DNA of 64,000 nucleotides from Shewanella cutis (GTDB lineage: Bacteria; Pseudomonadota; Gammaproteobacteria; Enterobacterales; Shewanellaceae). Position 1 is the stretch's first letter, and each line of letters begins with the position of its first letter. Positions 38,153 to 48,115 of the stretch are shown here, piece after piece. The stretch spans positions 119,554-183,553 of the forward strand of contig NZ_JACSDI010000005.1 in the NCBI RefSeq assembly GCF_022410515.1. The letters are read 5' to 3'. The notes under the pieces were generated by a model. It was not told the origin of the DNA and searched no databases. It saw only the letters and a program-made list of their open reading frames with translations. Position numbers and translations under genes: made by a program.

Positions 38153-39298
38153 ATGGATTTACTACTAATACTAACCTATGCCTCGATTTGCATTGTGATT
38201 TTTAAAGTCTTTAAGATCCCGATGAACAAATGGACAGTGCCAACCGCGGTATTAGGTGGTGTGTTCCTGATCGGGGCGTTATTACTGATCATGAACTATA
38301 ACCACCCTTATTCGCGTTTTGCACGGGAATACTATGTCACTATCCCCATCACGCCAGCCGTAAAAGGATTAGTGATTTCGGTTGATGTCAAACCTAATAC
38401 GTTTATCAAACAAGGTGATGTGTTATTCCGTATTGACCCAACACCCTATCAAGCGGTTGTTAAAACCAAAAAAGCGGCGTTGTTGGCGGCAGAGCAAGAG
38501 GTTCCTCAACTCAAGGCGGCCTGGGAATCTGCCAAGGCAAACGTGGCAAGAGTGGCTGCAGATAGAGAGCGCAATAAGTCTGCCTATGATCGTTATGAGC
38601 AAGGTCATCGTAAAGGGGGCGCTAATTCTCCTTTCACCGCGCTTGAATTAGACAATAAACGGCAACTGTATCTAGCTTCTGATGCACAATTGACCGCGGT
38701 GCAAGCGGAAGAGTTACGCGCGCGTCTTGCCTATGAGTCCAATGTGGATGGGGTGAATTCTAAAGTTGCTGGACTACAGGGTGATCTTGAAAGCGCGCTC
38801 TATAATCTCGAGCAAACTATAGTGCGGGCTCCGGCCGATGGTATTGTCACCCAAATGGCGCTGCGCCCAGGTGCGATGGCGGTGCCTTTACCTTTACGGC
38901 CGGTGATGAGTTTTATCCCCGACGAGCAGCGTTATTTTGCTGGCGCATTCTGGCAAAACTCCCTGCTGCGTTTGCAGGAAGGGGATGAGGCAGAAGTGGT
39001 ATTAGATGCGGCGCCCGGGCAAGTGTTTAAGGGTAAAGTCGCTAAGGTTCTCCCTGCGATGGCTGAGGGGGAAATTCAGATGAATGGTACGCTGCAGTCG
39101 TCTAATCAACTGTTCCAAAGTGGTCGGGTTATCGTATTAATCGATATTGAAGATGACGCGATACGCCGCCAATTCCCGGCGGGTGTTGCTGGACAAGTGG
39201 CTGTGTACACTGAACATTTCCACCATGTGGCCGTGATGCGTAAAGTGCTGCTGCGGATGCAGGGCTGGTTAAACTACCTGTTCTTCGATGGGCACTAG
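38153..39298 (+). CDS. HlyD/EmrA-type membrane fusion protein (YiaV-like)
   Basis: 381 aa. One N-terminal membrane helix, then the biotinyl-lipoyl halves (GLVISVDVKPNTFIKQGDVLFRIDPTPYQ and IVRAPADGIVTQMALRPG) separated by a long helical hairpin of about 90 residues. Such proteins connect an inner-membrane pump to an outer-membrane channel. No transporter gene adjoins, only the DUF3302 partner. A terminator follows. Confidence 0.88.
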   Translation: MDLLLILTYASICIVIFKVFKIPMNKWTVPTAVLGGVFLIGALLLIMNYNHPYSRFAREYYVTIPITPAVKGLVISVDVKPNTFIKQGDVLFRIDPTPYQAVVKTKKAALLAAEQEVPQLKAAWESAKANVARVAADRERNKSAYDRYEQGHRKGGANSPFTALELDNKRQLYLASDAQLTAVQAEELRARLAYESNVDGVNSKVAGLQGDLESALYNLEQTIVRAPADGIVTQMALRPGAMAVPLPLRPVMSFIPDEQRYFAGAFWQNSLLRLQEGDEAEVVLDAAPGQVFKGKVAKVLPAMAEGEIQMNGTLQSSNQLFQSGRVIVLIDIEDDAIRRQFPAGVAGQVAVYTEHFHHVAVMRKVLLRMQGWLNYLFFDGH

Positions 39299-39356
39299 CA
39301 GAGTTTTACGCTAACGACTTCGCTTGGAGCTGGTGTTAAGCTGTCCAAGAGTGAAT

Positions 39357-39391
39357 AAAAAAGCGCTGACAAGACTGTCTGCGCTTTTTTG
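39357..39391. terminator. Bidirectional terminator between the YiaV-like gene and cysA
   Basis: Stem AAAAAAGCGC/GCGCTTTTTT extended inward by TGAC/GTCT-type pairing with one mismatch. Confidence 0.8.
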
Positions 39392-39421
39392 TTATGTGCA
39401 GTAGGTGAATGCAGGCTGAGA

Positions 39422-40552
39422 TTAAATATCGAAGGCCAAGCTGCCCGGCGGGAGGAAGGGCCAGCTTTGACGCACGGGCGAGCCATCACCTTGTTCACCA
39501 AAGAAATAAGCCGTTCTTGGGGTGGCGTAGACCACACTGCCTTTTTGCAGTCCTAATTCTTGCAGATGATGGTGGGTAAAGGTGGCTTCCCACAGTTCTT
39601 CACTCTGCCAGCCGATAGGCGCCAGTTCGACACGCACTTCGGCGCCCACCGGTGTTATCGCCACTATGGTTAAGGGAATATGGGCTTGGCTGTTGGGCTT
39701 ATCCGCCAGTGCCAGCTCATGGCTACGCACATAGAGCGCGCCGTTTTGTTGCAGTGGCGCTTGTTCTGGCGGTACTAAGAAGGCGTCACCATTGGTCCAA
39801 CGATTTTGTTGCCAGCTCGCTTCAAACCGATTGACGTTACCTAAGAAATCAAACACAAAGCGGCTATTGGGTTGGGCATACAACTCAATCGGAGTATTGA
39901 CCTGCTCGATATTGCCGTTGCTCATCACCACCACCCTATCGGAAAGCTCTAAGGCTTCGTCCTGATCGTGGGTCACAAACACGCTAGTGAATTTCAGCTC
40001 ATCGTGAAGACTGCGCAACCAGCGGCGCAGTTCTTTACGCACTTTAGCATCGAGGGCGCCAAAGGGCTCATCGAGTAACAGCACTTCGGGCTGAGTCGCT
40101 AAGGCGCGGGCCAAGGCGATACGCTGTTTTTGTCCGCCCGAGAGCTGCTCAGGGTAGCGCTGTGCTAGGTGACCAAGTTGCACCATTTCGAGTAAATGGC
40201 TGACGCGCTTTTGGATTTCTGCAACCGAAGGCCGCTGTTTTTTGGGAATAACTTCGAGCCCAAAGGCGACGTTATCGGCTACCGTCATATGGCGGAATAG
40301 CGCGTAGTTTTGGAAGACAAATCCCACTCTGCGGTCGCGCACATGCACTTGGGTCACATCGCGATTGCCAAAATGGATGTGGCCGCTATCTGCGCCCTCA
40401 AGGCCGGCAATAATGCGTAGCAGCGTGGTTTTACCCGAACCCGATGGTCCGAGAAGGCCAATCATTTCGCCTTCTTGTATATCCAGATTGAGTGGCGATA
40501 GCGCCTGAAATTGGCCAAATTTTTTGGAAATATTAGTTAGACGAATACTCAT
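39422..40552 (-). CDS. cysA: Sulfate/thiosulfate ABC transporter ATP-binding protein
   Basis: 376 aa. Walker A GPSGSGKTT, signature LSGGQKQRIALARAL, Walker B VLLLDEPFGALD. A C-terminal regulatory beta domain from about residue 240 is typical of CysA. It overlaps cysW by four bases. Last gene of the sulfate uptake unit. Confidence 0.96.
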   Translation of the reverse strand: MSIRLTNISKKFGQFQALSPLNLDIQEGEMIGLLGPSGSGKTTLLRIIAGLEGADSGHIHFGNRDVTQVHVRDRRVGFVFQNYALFRHMTVADNVAFGLEVIPKKQRPSVAEIQKRVSHLLEMVQLGHLAQRYPEQLSGGQKQRIALARALATQPEVLLLDEPFGALDAKVRKELRRWLRSLHDELKFTSVFVTHDQDEALELSDRVVVMSNGNIEQVNTPIELYAQPNSRFVFDFLGNVNRFEASWQQNRWTNGDAFLVPPEQAPLQQNGALYVRSHELALADKPNSQAHIPLTIVAITPVGAEVRVELAPIGWQSEELWEATFTHHHLQELGLQKGSVVYATPRTAYFFGEQGDGSPVRQSWPFLPPGSLAFDI

Positions 40553-41418
40553 AATGATTGGCTCTGCTGTTGATTGTTATTGGCGGATAAGCTGCGTTGT
40601 TGACGCCATTCCACTAAGGCTTTTAGCATGAGGGTGAATAGGGCGATTAAGGCAAGCAGTGAGGCGCTCGCGAAGGCGGCTTCGGCCTGATAATCTTCAT
40701 AAAGTAATTGCACATGCAAAGGTAAGGTGTTGGTTTCACCGCGGATATTGCCTGATACCACGGCAACGGCACCAAATTCACCTACGGCTCTGGCATTGGT
40801 GAGGATCACCCCATAAATCAGTGCCCACTTGATATTGGGTAGTGTTACGCGGCGGAACAGTTGCCACCAAGAGGCGCCAAGGATCACCGCGGCTTCTTCC
40901 TCCGAGGCGCCCTGTTGTTGCATCAAGGGGATGAGTTCGCGGGCGACAAAGGGGCAAGTGACAAATATCGTTACCAGTAAAATCCCTGGCCAAGCAAACA
41001 TAACTTGTAAATCGTGTTCGAACAGCCATGCACCGAGCCAACCGCTGTTACCGTAAAGCAATAAGTAGAGTAAGCCTGCAACCACGGGGGATACCGCAAA
41101 CGGGATATCAATTAAGGTGATCAGTAACTTACGACCCGGAAACTCAAAGCGTGTCACGCTCCACGCGAGCATGACCCCAAACACTAAGTTTATCGGCACG
41201 GTGAGCGCCGCCACCATCAACGTTAGCCCAATGGCATGAAGAGAGTCGGGTTGGCTCAGATGCTCGATATAACGCTCCCAGCCACCGACAAAGGCTTGCT
41301 GAAAAATACTGACTAAGGGCAGCAGCAGTAACAACATCGCTAGTAGCACGGCAAGGGTGATCAGGCTCCATTTTATCAGGGGCGCTTCACCGACTTTTAA
41401 AGGTTTAAATGAATTCAT
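40549..41418 (-). CDS. cysW: Sulfate ABC transporter permease CysW
   Basis: 289 aa with six hydrophobic segments and the ABC-permease EAA loop (GASEEEAAVILGASWWQLFRRVTLP). ATG at 41418 lies nine bases after the cysT stop. Forms a heterodimer with CysT. Confidence 0.95.
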   Translation of the reverse strand: MNSFKPLKVGEAPLIKWSLITLAVLLAMLLLLLPLVSIFQQAFVGGWERYIEHLSQPDSLHAIGLTLMVAALTVPINLVFGVMLAWSVTRFEFPGRKLLITLIDIPFAVSPVVAGLLYLLLYGNSGWLGAWLFEHDLQVMFAWPGILLVTIFVTCPFVARELIPLMQQQGASEEEAAVILGASWWQLFRRVTLPNIKWALIYGVILTNARAVGEFGAVAVVSGNIRGETNTLPLHVQLLYEDYQAEAAFASASLLALIALFTLMLKALVEWRQQRSLSANNNQQQSQSL

Positions 41419-41427
41419 TTTTGCTCC

Positions 41428-42273
41428 TTATCGGCCGTGAATACGGCGTAAATAACGCGCTTGCCACAGGTTAATGAGCAGTAACAACAGTAGCGATGTC
41501 ATCAGCACGATAGATGCAATGGCACTTGCGCCTGCAAAATCAAACTCTTGTAGGCGAACAAAGATCATCAATGAAGTAATTTCACTGATGTATGGCATAT
41601 TACCAGCGATAAAAATCACTGCGCCAAACTCACCCAAACTGCGGGTAAAAGACAATGCCGTGCCAACCATTAAGGCTGGCCACAGTGAGGGTAAAATCAC
41701 TCGCCAAAAAACCGCTGCATCTGTTGCGCCTAAGGTCATGCCCGCTTCTTCTTCCTCATGGGATAATTCTTCCAGTACTGGCTGTACGGTTCGTACCACA
41801 AAGGGAATGCTGGTGAAGATCATTGCAACCACGATGCCCAGTGGCGTATAAGCCACTTTGATGCCTAATTCTGCTAATAGGCTGCCAATCTGACCATTTT
41901 CAGCATAGAGAGTGGCTAAGGTGATACCTGCAACCGCTGTCGGTAAGGCAAAGGGTAAATCGACCAAGGCATCGAGGATGCGTTTGCCGGGAAACTCATA
42001 TCGAACCAGTACCCATGCGAGCAAAAGTCCGAAAAGACAATTAAATATCGATGCAGCGAGCGCCGACAAAATGGTGACTTTATAACTTGCCAGCACACGA
42101 GGATCGGCAATCACACCCCAGTATTCAGACCAGCTCATCTGACTGGTTTGCATAATCAGGCCCGTGGTGGGGAGTAGGAGAATTAAGCTGACAAATAGCA
42201 AGGACACACCAAGGCTAATACTAAACCCTGGCAGAACTCGCTTATGGCGTAAACGCCCATTAGTAAAAATCAC
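41428..42273 (-). CDS. cysT: Sulfate ABC transporter permease CysT
   Basis: 281 aa, six hydrophobic segments, EAA loop EEEEAGMTLGATDAAVFWRVILP. Also called cysU. Separated from the binding-protein gene by 175 bp that hold a terminator-like hairpin. Confidence 0.95.
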   Translation of the reverse strand: MIFTNGRLRHKRVLPGFSISLGVSLLFVSLILLLPTTGLIMQTSQMSWSEYWGVIADPRVLASYKVTILSALAASIFNCLFGLLLAWVLVRYEFPGKRILDALVDLPFALPTAVAGITLATLYAENGQIGSLLAELGIKVAYTPLGIVVAMIFTSIPFVVRTVQPVLEELSHEEEEAGMTLGATDAAVFWRVILPSLWPALMVGTALSFTRSLGEFGAVIFIAGNMPYISEITSLMIFVRLQEFDFAGASAIASIVLMTSLLLLLLINLWQARYLRRIHGR

Positions 42274-42392
42274 TGAATAACCACCCGATAAGATTAATTG
42301 AGTTAATCCAATATTATCATGCTATTAGCAAGTTATTACCCAATTGCGGTTAAAGGCAACTGATATAAATCCTTGCTGTGATATAACCATAA

Positions 42393-42414
42393 AACCCGGG
42401 ACGTTGCCCGGGTT
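42393..42414 (-). terminator. Hairpin between sbp and cysT, likely attenuating terminator
   Basis: Stem AACCCGGG/CCCGGGTT with a six-base loop, followed on the minus strand by TTTTATGG. Partial read-through would give more binding protein than permease. Confidence 0.65.
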
Positions 42415-42448
42415 GTCAGTTTGATTACTTATCTCTTTTTGGGCAATA

Positions 42449-43456
42449 TCAACGTTTTAATAACTGATCCAGTTTGGCGCCATTGGCAAATTGCGTCTTC
42501 ATGGCGTTGTCCCAGTTGCCGATGATTTGCTCGACCGTCATCAGCTCTACCGAAGGGAATTGCTTAGTAAATTCGGCAACCACCTTTTCGTTGTGAACGC
42601 GGTAGTTAAACCCTGCTAGCAAACGTTGTGACTCTTCACTGTAGAGATAGCTTAGATACTCAGTCGCTAACTCCTGTGTGCCATTGCGCTTGGCATTTTT
42701 CTCCACAACCGCAACAGGGAATTCTGCCAGAATCGAGGTTTTTGGCACGACAACTTGATAATCATCGGCACCATACTGCTGGCGAATATTGTTTACTTCA
42801 GATTCGAAGGTGATCAGCACATCACCGATACCGCGCTCAACAAACGAGGTGGTTGCACCGCGACCACCAGTGTCAAACACAGCGACGTTACCCAAGAACT
42901 TTTTCAAAAACGCATCTAAAGAAGCCTCATTATCTTTACCATAGTTTTTTTGGGCAAAACCTAAGGCGGCTAAATATGTGTAGCGAGCATTACCTGAGGT
43001 TTTTGGGTTAGGGAATACTAGCTTGACGTCATCTTTGGCTAAATCATTCCAATCGCTAATTTGCTTTGGGTTACCTTTGCGGACTAAAAACGCAATGGTT
43101 GAATAGTAAGGTGAGCTCGCATTAGGCAGTAATTGTTGCCAATTTTCTGGGATCAATTTGCCGCGATCATGCAGGATCTGCACATCAGTAACTTGGTTAA
43201 AGGTCACCACATCCGCTGGTAAGCCTTGCAGAATTGAGCGAGCTTGCGCTGATGAGCCTGCATGTGATTGTTTGATTTCAACCGTTTTGCCGGTTTTTTC
43301 TTGCCAATGTTTAGCAAATACAGGGTTATAGGCGTTAAATAATTCCCGTGAGATATCGTAAGAGGAATTAAGTAATGTTTGATCGGCGGCTGCGACATTG
43401 AGGGAGGCTCCCAGTAATAGGGTTCCCAGCAGGGCCTTAGTGAATTTTACTGGCAT
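42449..43456 (-). CDS. sbp: Periplasmic sulfate-binding protein
   Basis: 335 aa. The signal peptide ends at VAAA^DQT. Sulfate-contact segments: [25 protein letters not shown] and [12 protein letters not shown]. It could be called Sbp or CysP; the residues do not separate sulfate from thiosulfate preference with certainty. First gene of the uptake unit, divergent from cysM, so a CysB site is expected in 43457-43676, though I could not identify it. Confidence 0.93.
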   Translation of the reverse strand: MPVKFTKALLGTLLLGASLNVAAADQTLLNSSYDISRELFNAYNPVFAKHWQEKTGKTVEIKQSHAGSSAQARSILQGLPADVVTFNQVTDVQILHDRGKLIPENWQQLLPNASSPYYSTIAFLVRKGNPKQISDWNDLAKDDVKLVFPNPKTSGNARYTYLAALGFAQKNYGKDNEASLDAFLKKFLGNVAVFDTGGRGATTSFVERGIGDVLITFESEVNNIRQQYGADDYQVVVPKTSILAEFPVAVVEKNAKRNGTQELATEYLSYLYSEESQRLLAGFNYRVHNEKVVAEFTKQFPSVELMTVEQIIGNWDNAMKTQFANGAKLDQLLKR

Positions 43457-43676
43457 TTTGTACTCCTTAATCTGGCAACTGTGTCAGCTTTTGTGTCAGC
43501 TTTAGAGATAGAGTAATTGAAGTTTTTGTTTATAAAAAGCTAGTCGAATAGAACTTTTTTGAATAACTATGAGCGAATAATTGTATGCTTCAGGTGAGAT
43601 TCATCGTGTGAGTTGTAGCTAAGCCCCTTAAAATATCCCTATGCAAGTCGCTTTTATCAAATAAAGGATAAATCCT

Positions 43677-44555
43677 GTGTCTGACTTTATGACTATTGAA
43701 GCCTGTATCGGGCAAACGCCGCTAGTTCGTCTGCAGCGGCTTGATTGCGGTAGCTCAACCGTGTTGTTAAAGCTGGAGGGGAATAATCCTGCTGGCTCGG
43801 TAAAGGATCGCGCTGCACTGAATATGATTAATCAGGCGGAGCTTCGCCAAGAAATCGCCCCAGGTGATACCTTGATTGAAGCCACCAGTGGTAATACAGG
43901 AATTGCCCTAGCGATGGCCGCGGCCATTAAAGGCTACAAGATGATCCTGATTATGCCGTCTAATTCGACCCAAGAGCGTAAAGATGCCATGCAGGCGTAT
44001 GGTGCTGAGCTGCTGCTGGTGGACAACATGGAAGCTGCGCGGGATTTAGCCTTAGCGCTTCAGGCTGAAGGTAAGGGCAAGGTACTGGATCAGTTTAATA
44101 ATCAAGATAATGCTAACGCGCATTTTCTCACAACCGGCCCAGAGATTTGGCAGCAGAGCCAAGGTAAGATCACCCATTTTGTCTCTAGCATGGGCACCAC
44201 TGGCACGATTATGGGCGTGTCGAAATACCTTAAAAGCCGTAATGCTGATGTGACCATTGTGGGGTTACAACCTGCCGATGGTAGTTCGATTCCTGGCATT
44301 CGCCGCTGGCCGCAAGAATATTTACCGGGTATTTTTGATGCTGCCCGTGTCGATTTAGTGATGGATATCGAAGAGCAAGACGCCAAAGCCATGGCACGAG
44401 CCTTAGCGCGAGAAGAGGGCATTTGTGCTGGCGTGAGTTCTGGCGGCGCGGTATATGCAGCACTTGAGTTAGCAAGGCAGTATCCAGGCTCTGTAGTGGT
44501 CGCGATTGTGTGCGATAGGGGCGATCGTTATTTGTCATCTGGGTTATTTTCTTAA
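43677..44555 (+). CDS. cysM: Cysteine synthase B
   Basis: 292 aa from a GTG start with AAAGGA upstream. PLP lysine K43 in NPAGSVKDRAA, substrate loop EATSGNTGIALA, phosphate loop SSMGTTGTIMGVSKYL. CysM uses O-acetylserine with sulfide or thiosulfate. Divergent from the sulfate uptake genes, forming one sulfur-assimilation locus. Confidence 0.95.
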   Translation: MSDFMTIEACIGQTPLVRLQRLDCGSSTVLLKLEGNNPAGSVKDRAALNMINQAELRQEIAPGDTLIEATSGNTGIALAMAAAIKGYKMILIMPSNSTQERKDAMQAYGAELLLVDNMEAARDLALALQAEGKGKVLDQFNNQDNANAHFLTTGPEIWQQSQGKITHFVSSMGTTGTIMGVSKYLKSRNADVTIVGLQPADGSSIPGIRRWPQEYLPGIFDAARVDLVMDIEEQDAKAMARALAREEGICAGVSSGGAVYAALELARQYPGSVVVAIVCDRGDRYLSSGLFS

Positions 44556-44594
44556 CCCTATTCCTAAGCACCTTATTCGGTTTTTTTGGGCAAT

Positions 44595-44622
44595 AAAAAT
44601 GGGCGTTTATCACCCATTTTTG
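44595..44622. terminator. Bidirectional terminator between cysM and DUF4136 gene
   Basis: Stem AAAAATGGG/CCCATTTTT around a nine-base loop; the genes converge. Confidence 0.8.
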
Positions 44623-44671
44623 TTACTCATACCCGAATTCAATCATTGTTTAAGCCATTATGGCCAAATGA

Positions 44672-45208
44672 TTATGGCTGTGGTGGAAACTGCGCCAAAA
44701 TCCGGCTTACAGCCTTAGCTGTGTCTTGGGCTTTTTTATCGCCACCCACATCAAAATCGAAACTATCACTGCCACGCCAAATCAGCTTATTGGTTTTGGT
44801 GTCAATAATATCAATTTGAATGGTTTGGATTTTAGCGGTATCGCTGCCAAGAGGTACACCCACACTGGTACCTATGCCAATGCCGCCAGAGCGACCAAAA
44901 CTGCCCGTGCCTAAGCCTATCGATAAGCCTGAGTCTTTGGGTTTATCTTGAGTCAATAGCCCATAGGCAACGCTAAAATCGGGGGAAGATTGGCTTTCGG
45001 TAAAGCCTTTTTGACGTAACTGCTGTGAGATCTCAGTTTGAATGCGTTGGGCACTGAGCGGATCGTCATTAGGCTGTGGAGCAAGCTGCGAGAAACTCTG
45101 CAATGTCTTAAAGTCGTAATTGAGATCGTAATCGTTTTTCGGCTTAGTGCTGCAGGCACCTAAAAAGACCATGGTGATGAATAAACTGGCGAAGTATTTG
45201 TATCTCAT
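44672..45208 (-). CDS. DUF4136 family lipoprotein
   Basis: 178 aa from the ATG at 45208 after GGAG; an upstream ATG at 45241 would precede the lipoprotein signal with an unrelated stretch. Lipobox FLGAC. A glycine-rich central region (GLSIGLGTGSFGRSGGIGIG) and a C-terminal IDIIDTKTNKLIWRGSDS match the DUF4136 family of periplasmic lipoproteins. Role unknown. Confidence 0.85.
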   Translation of the reverse strand: MRYKYFASLFITMVFLGACSTKPKNDYDLNYDFKTLQSFSQLAPQPNDDPLSAQRIQTEISQQLRQKGFTESQSSPDFSVAYGLLTQDKPKDSGLSIGLGTGSFGRSGGIGIGTSVGVPLGSDTAKIQTIQIDIIDTKTNKLIWRGSDSFDFDVGGDKKAQDTAKAVSRILAQFPPQP

Positions 45209-45355
45209 AATTGCACTCCAAGTTGTACAAACTGTATTCAATGTGCCTTGATTAACTTGCTCACTGCAAGTAATTTAGTGAAAAGTGTTTGATTTTTGTT
45301 AAGTATATATGCTCTCGCATTTCATGTGCTTAAATTGGCAGAGTAGCCCAAGTTA

Positions 45356-45664
45356 ATGGAACAGTTAGCCTTTTTTGATATTCCCAGCCCTTGCATCGGT
45401 GTGTGCCAAACCGATGCAAGGGGCTATTGTAAAGGTTGCCTGCGCAATCGTGATGAGCGGTTTAATTGGCTGTATTTTACTGATGCCCAAAAGCACGATG
45501 TGATCCGCTTGTGCCATCAACGTAAACGTCGGCGGGAGCTGGCCTTATATAAAGCACGTCAGCAAGCGCTTGAGCAGGAGCGGGCAGCTATCAATCCACA
45601 GCTTGATTTCGAGCCTCAGATCGCAGCAGAGTTGGATTTAGGGGATTTTGCTCTCGATGAATAA
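45356..45664 (+). CDS. DUF1289 family protein
   Basis: 102 aa. The N-terminal domain SPCIGVCQTDARGYCKGCLR has four cysteines in the family pattern, likely a metal or Fe-S site. The C-terminal half is a charged helix and an acidic tail. Related to YdhL-type small proteins; function not known. Confidence 0.88.
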   Translation: MEQLAFFDIPSPCIGVCQTDARGYCKGCLRNRDERFNWLYFTDAQKHDVIRLCHQRKRRRELALYKARQQALEQERAAINPQLDFEPQIAAELDLGDFALDE

Positions 45665-45706
45665 TCTCAATGAGCCTTTTTGATACGATAGTACAAACTA
45701 CAGAAG

Positions 45707-46975
45707 CTAAATTTGCCGCTTCTTTGGCCAACTTAAGGTAAAACGTGTTTGAGTGGGATTACTGCTTACACTCACCTCTCCCTGATGGCGCTGAATGATC
45801 CGCTTGATGATCGCCAGGCCTAATCCATGACCTTTGTTACCATTTTGCACCGATTGGCTGCGATAGAAGGGCTCAAACACCTTAGGTAAATCCACCTCTG
45901 GAATCGGTTCCCCATCATTACTTACACTTAAGGTTACCCGTTGCGGGGTTTGGCTAACTTCAATCAAGATTTGATGGCGAGCAAAACGTTGCGCATTGGT
46001 CAGTAGATTTTGCAGAGCACGTTCAATCAGAGCGGGTTCACCGACCAAGGGTAAAGCGTCCATATCTGCATGTAAGGTTATTGGGGTTTCACTTAATGTA
46101 CTTAAGCGCTTAATGCACTGGTTAATCAGGGTGATAAGGTCGTATTCATCCAAAGGTATACCTTCACGCTGGGATTCTAAACTGGCGTAGGTGAGTAATT
46201 CCTGCAGTAGGTTTTCCATTTCCTTAATGTCGAGCTGCATTTCATTGAGAAAATCCTGACGTGTTTGTTCGTCAGAGTCGGGTTTGCAGTACATGGGCAT
46301 TAAGGCGAGGGCGAATTTTAGCCGCGCCAGAGGGGTGCGTATTTCGTGGGAAACTGCATTGGAAAGATGTTTTTGGTTTTCAATTAACGCGCTGATATGA
46401 CGCGCCATTTCATTAAAGGTATTAGCTAAGGGTTTTACTTGAGAGCGGTTAGAGAGGTTAATGCGAGTATCCCACTTAGCTTCGCCAAAATCCTTGGTGG
46501 CTTTACGCAGAATACTTAAATCCCGCGAGAGTGGCCCAACCCAAATTAGCGCCACGAATGCCAGCGACAAATAGAAAAATAGGGTGAATAAATTACGCAG
46601 ATCGGCTCTTGGGTCTATCTCGATAGGGCCCGCCATCAACACTTGTTCGCCTACTTGAATAAACTGGAATTGCTCACCTTCACTGGTTGTCGTGGTGACT
46701 AGGTGATTGGGGGTGATAATTTGATCTTTTGGCAATGCAATTTGATCTGGACTCAGCAGGTTTAACGGCAGCTGGGGATCGGTTGGCAGTGCGCTTAAGT
46801 AGTCTTGACGACTCTCCTCTGGTAGCTGGGTTAACAGCTGGGCAAATGCGACCAGAGGAGCATCTAAGGGATTATTTTCATCAACATTTTTCTTCCACAG
46901 GCTGTCCAATGTCCAGCCTATGCCCAGAAAACTGAGGCTCAGCAGTAAATATAAGCTGATAAAGAGACGTTTCAC
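45707..46975 (-). CDS. Sensor histidine kinase (RstB-like)
   Basis: 422 aa from the GTG at 46975, nine bases after the regulator's stop; a longer frame to 47029 overlaps the regulator and is rejected. Membrane helices near the N-terminus and around 130-150, a periplasmic segment between them, HAMP, phosphoacceptor SNAVSHEIRTPLARLKF, and the ATPase boxes NLLTNAQRFA and GHGLGLAIIKRI. The pair with the next regulator resembles RstAB. The signal is unknown; the MipA and DUF3019 neighbours suggest an envelope stimulus. Confidence 0.9.
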   Translation of the reverse strand: MKRLFISLYLLLSLSFLGIGWTLDSLWKKNVDENNPLDAPLVAFAQLLTQLPEESRQDYLSALPTDPQLPLNLLSPDQIALPKDQIITPNHLVTTTTSEGEQFQFIQVGEQVLMAGPIEIDPRADLRNLFTLFFYLSLAFVALIWVGPLSRDLSILRKATKDFGEAKWDTRINLSNRSQVKPLANTFNEMARHISALIENQKHLSNAVSHEIRTPLARLKFALALMPMYCKPDSDEQTRQDFLNEMQLDIKEMENLLQELLTYASLESQREGIPLDEYDLITLINQCIKRLSTLSETPITLHADMDALPLVGEPALIERALQNLLTNAQRFARHQILIEVSQTPQRVTLSVSNDGEPIPEVDLPKVFEPFYRSQSVQNGNKGHGLGLAIIKRIIQRHQGEVSVSSNPTQTRFTLSWPKKRQI

Positions 46976-46983
46976 GGTAGTAC

Positions 46984-47697
46984 TTAGTTGTTCCAAGCCT
47001 CTGGGGCAAAGAGGTAGCCTTGTCCCCAAACGGTTTTAATTCTAAAAGGTGTCTCAATATTATCGTTGAGCTTTTTGCGAAGTCTTGAGATCCGCACATC
47101 AATTTTTCTGTCTTTACCATCAAAATCAATATTAAGCAGTAATTGATAAATGTACTGACGGCTCAGCACCTGTCCTGCCTGTGATGCCAGTAACCATAGG
47201 AGTTCGAACTCATGGCTGGTGAGGTCGACTTCTTTGTTGTCGAGCCTAATCGCATGGGTATGGGGATCGATACTGAGTTTACCAAAGGTCAGGCAATGGG
47301 ATTCGGCCTGAGGCGGTTGGTTTTGGCGGCGCAATAGGTTGTTAATTCGAGCAACAAGCAGTGCAGGATCGACGGGTTTGACGACATAGTCGTCGGCGCC
47401 GAGTTCTAGCCCTTTGATCTGATCTTCGCTCGAACCTAAGGCACTCATCAGCAGGATAGGGCCGGCAAAGTAATCGGGTAACTTTTCACACAGGCTTAAG
47501 CCATCAATCCCTGGTAACATAATGTCTAACAGTATGATATCAGGCTTATAGTTGATTAAGCGGGTTAACACTGTGTCGCCACGACGTTCTACTTCAACGT
47601 GCATGCCGTGGGATTTCAAATAATCTACGATTAAATTCGCAAGACGGACATCGTCTTCAACCAATAACACTCTGTGGGGTGATTGTGGATTCGTCAT
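46984..47697 (-). CDS. OmpR-family response regulator (RstA-like)
   Basis: 237 aa from the ATG at 47697, which overlaps the stop of the DUF3019 gene as TAATG. Receiver domain with acidic pair LLVEDD, phosphoacceptor Asp in IILLDIMLPG and conserved Lys in VVKPVD. A winged-helix OmpR-type DNA-binding domain fills the C-terminal half. Partner of the kinase gene that follows. Confidence 0.92.
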   Translation of the reverse strand: MTNPQSPHRVLLVEDDVRLANLIVDYLKSHGMHVEVERRGDTVLTRLINYKPDIILLDIMLPGIDGLSLCEKLPDYFAGPILLMSALGSSEDQIKGLELGADDYVVKPVDPALLVARINNLLRRQNQPPQAESHCLTFGKLSIDPHTHAIRLDNKEVDLTSHEFELLWLLASQAGQVLSRQYIYQLLLNIDFDGKDRKIDVRISRLRKKLNDNIETPFRIKTVWGQGYLFAPEAWNN

Positions 47698-48110
47698 TAA
47701 AATAAACTCCAAGGGTTACGGTAACGTCTGCGCACCTGAGGCTGCGAGGTCGACGTGATTTTTAATTTGGCTCCAGCCAGTGTTTGATTGGTTTCTTTAC
47801 TGACTAAAACAAAGTGAATATCGCTTTGCGTGCTGACACTCAATGTCATTTTGTGTTGTTCTAGTGATTCGCTGCACCATTTAGGATAGGCGTTATTATC
47901 AGACAAGATACACACCAGCTCGTTTTTGGCGAGTTGCCACTGTAATTCTACATGGATCTCGCAAGCTTGGTTTTCATCCCCTGTAATACAGATTTCAGGG
48001 GTTAGCTTTAATTTTGACTCTTCATTTGGTGCCGCAAGTACCTTAAAGGACCCCATCAAGCTTACGCTTAGGCCCAAGATGTACAGCATCCTGATCTGAA
48101 GGGGAGTCAC
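47697..48110 (-). CDS. DUF3019 periplasmic protein
   Basis: 137 aa. Signal peptide ending near KVLA^APN. Four cysteines in the mature part (EICITG, QACEIHV, LVCILS, KWCSES) suggest two disulfides in a small beta-sandwich. The family is known to me only by its DUF number. It lies between a MipA-like gene and a two-component pair with tiny gaps, so it may be a periplasmic accessory of the signalling system. Confidence 0.75.
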   Translation of the reverse strand: MTPLQIRMLYILGLSVSLMGSFKVLAAPNEESKLKLTPEICITGDENQACEIHVELQWQLAKNELVCILSDNNAYPKWCSESLEQHKMTLSVSTQSDIHFVLVSKETNQTLAGAKLKITSTSQPQVRRRYRNPWSLF

Positions 48111-48115
48111 TCGAA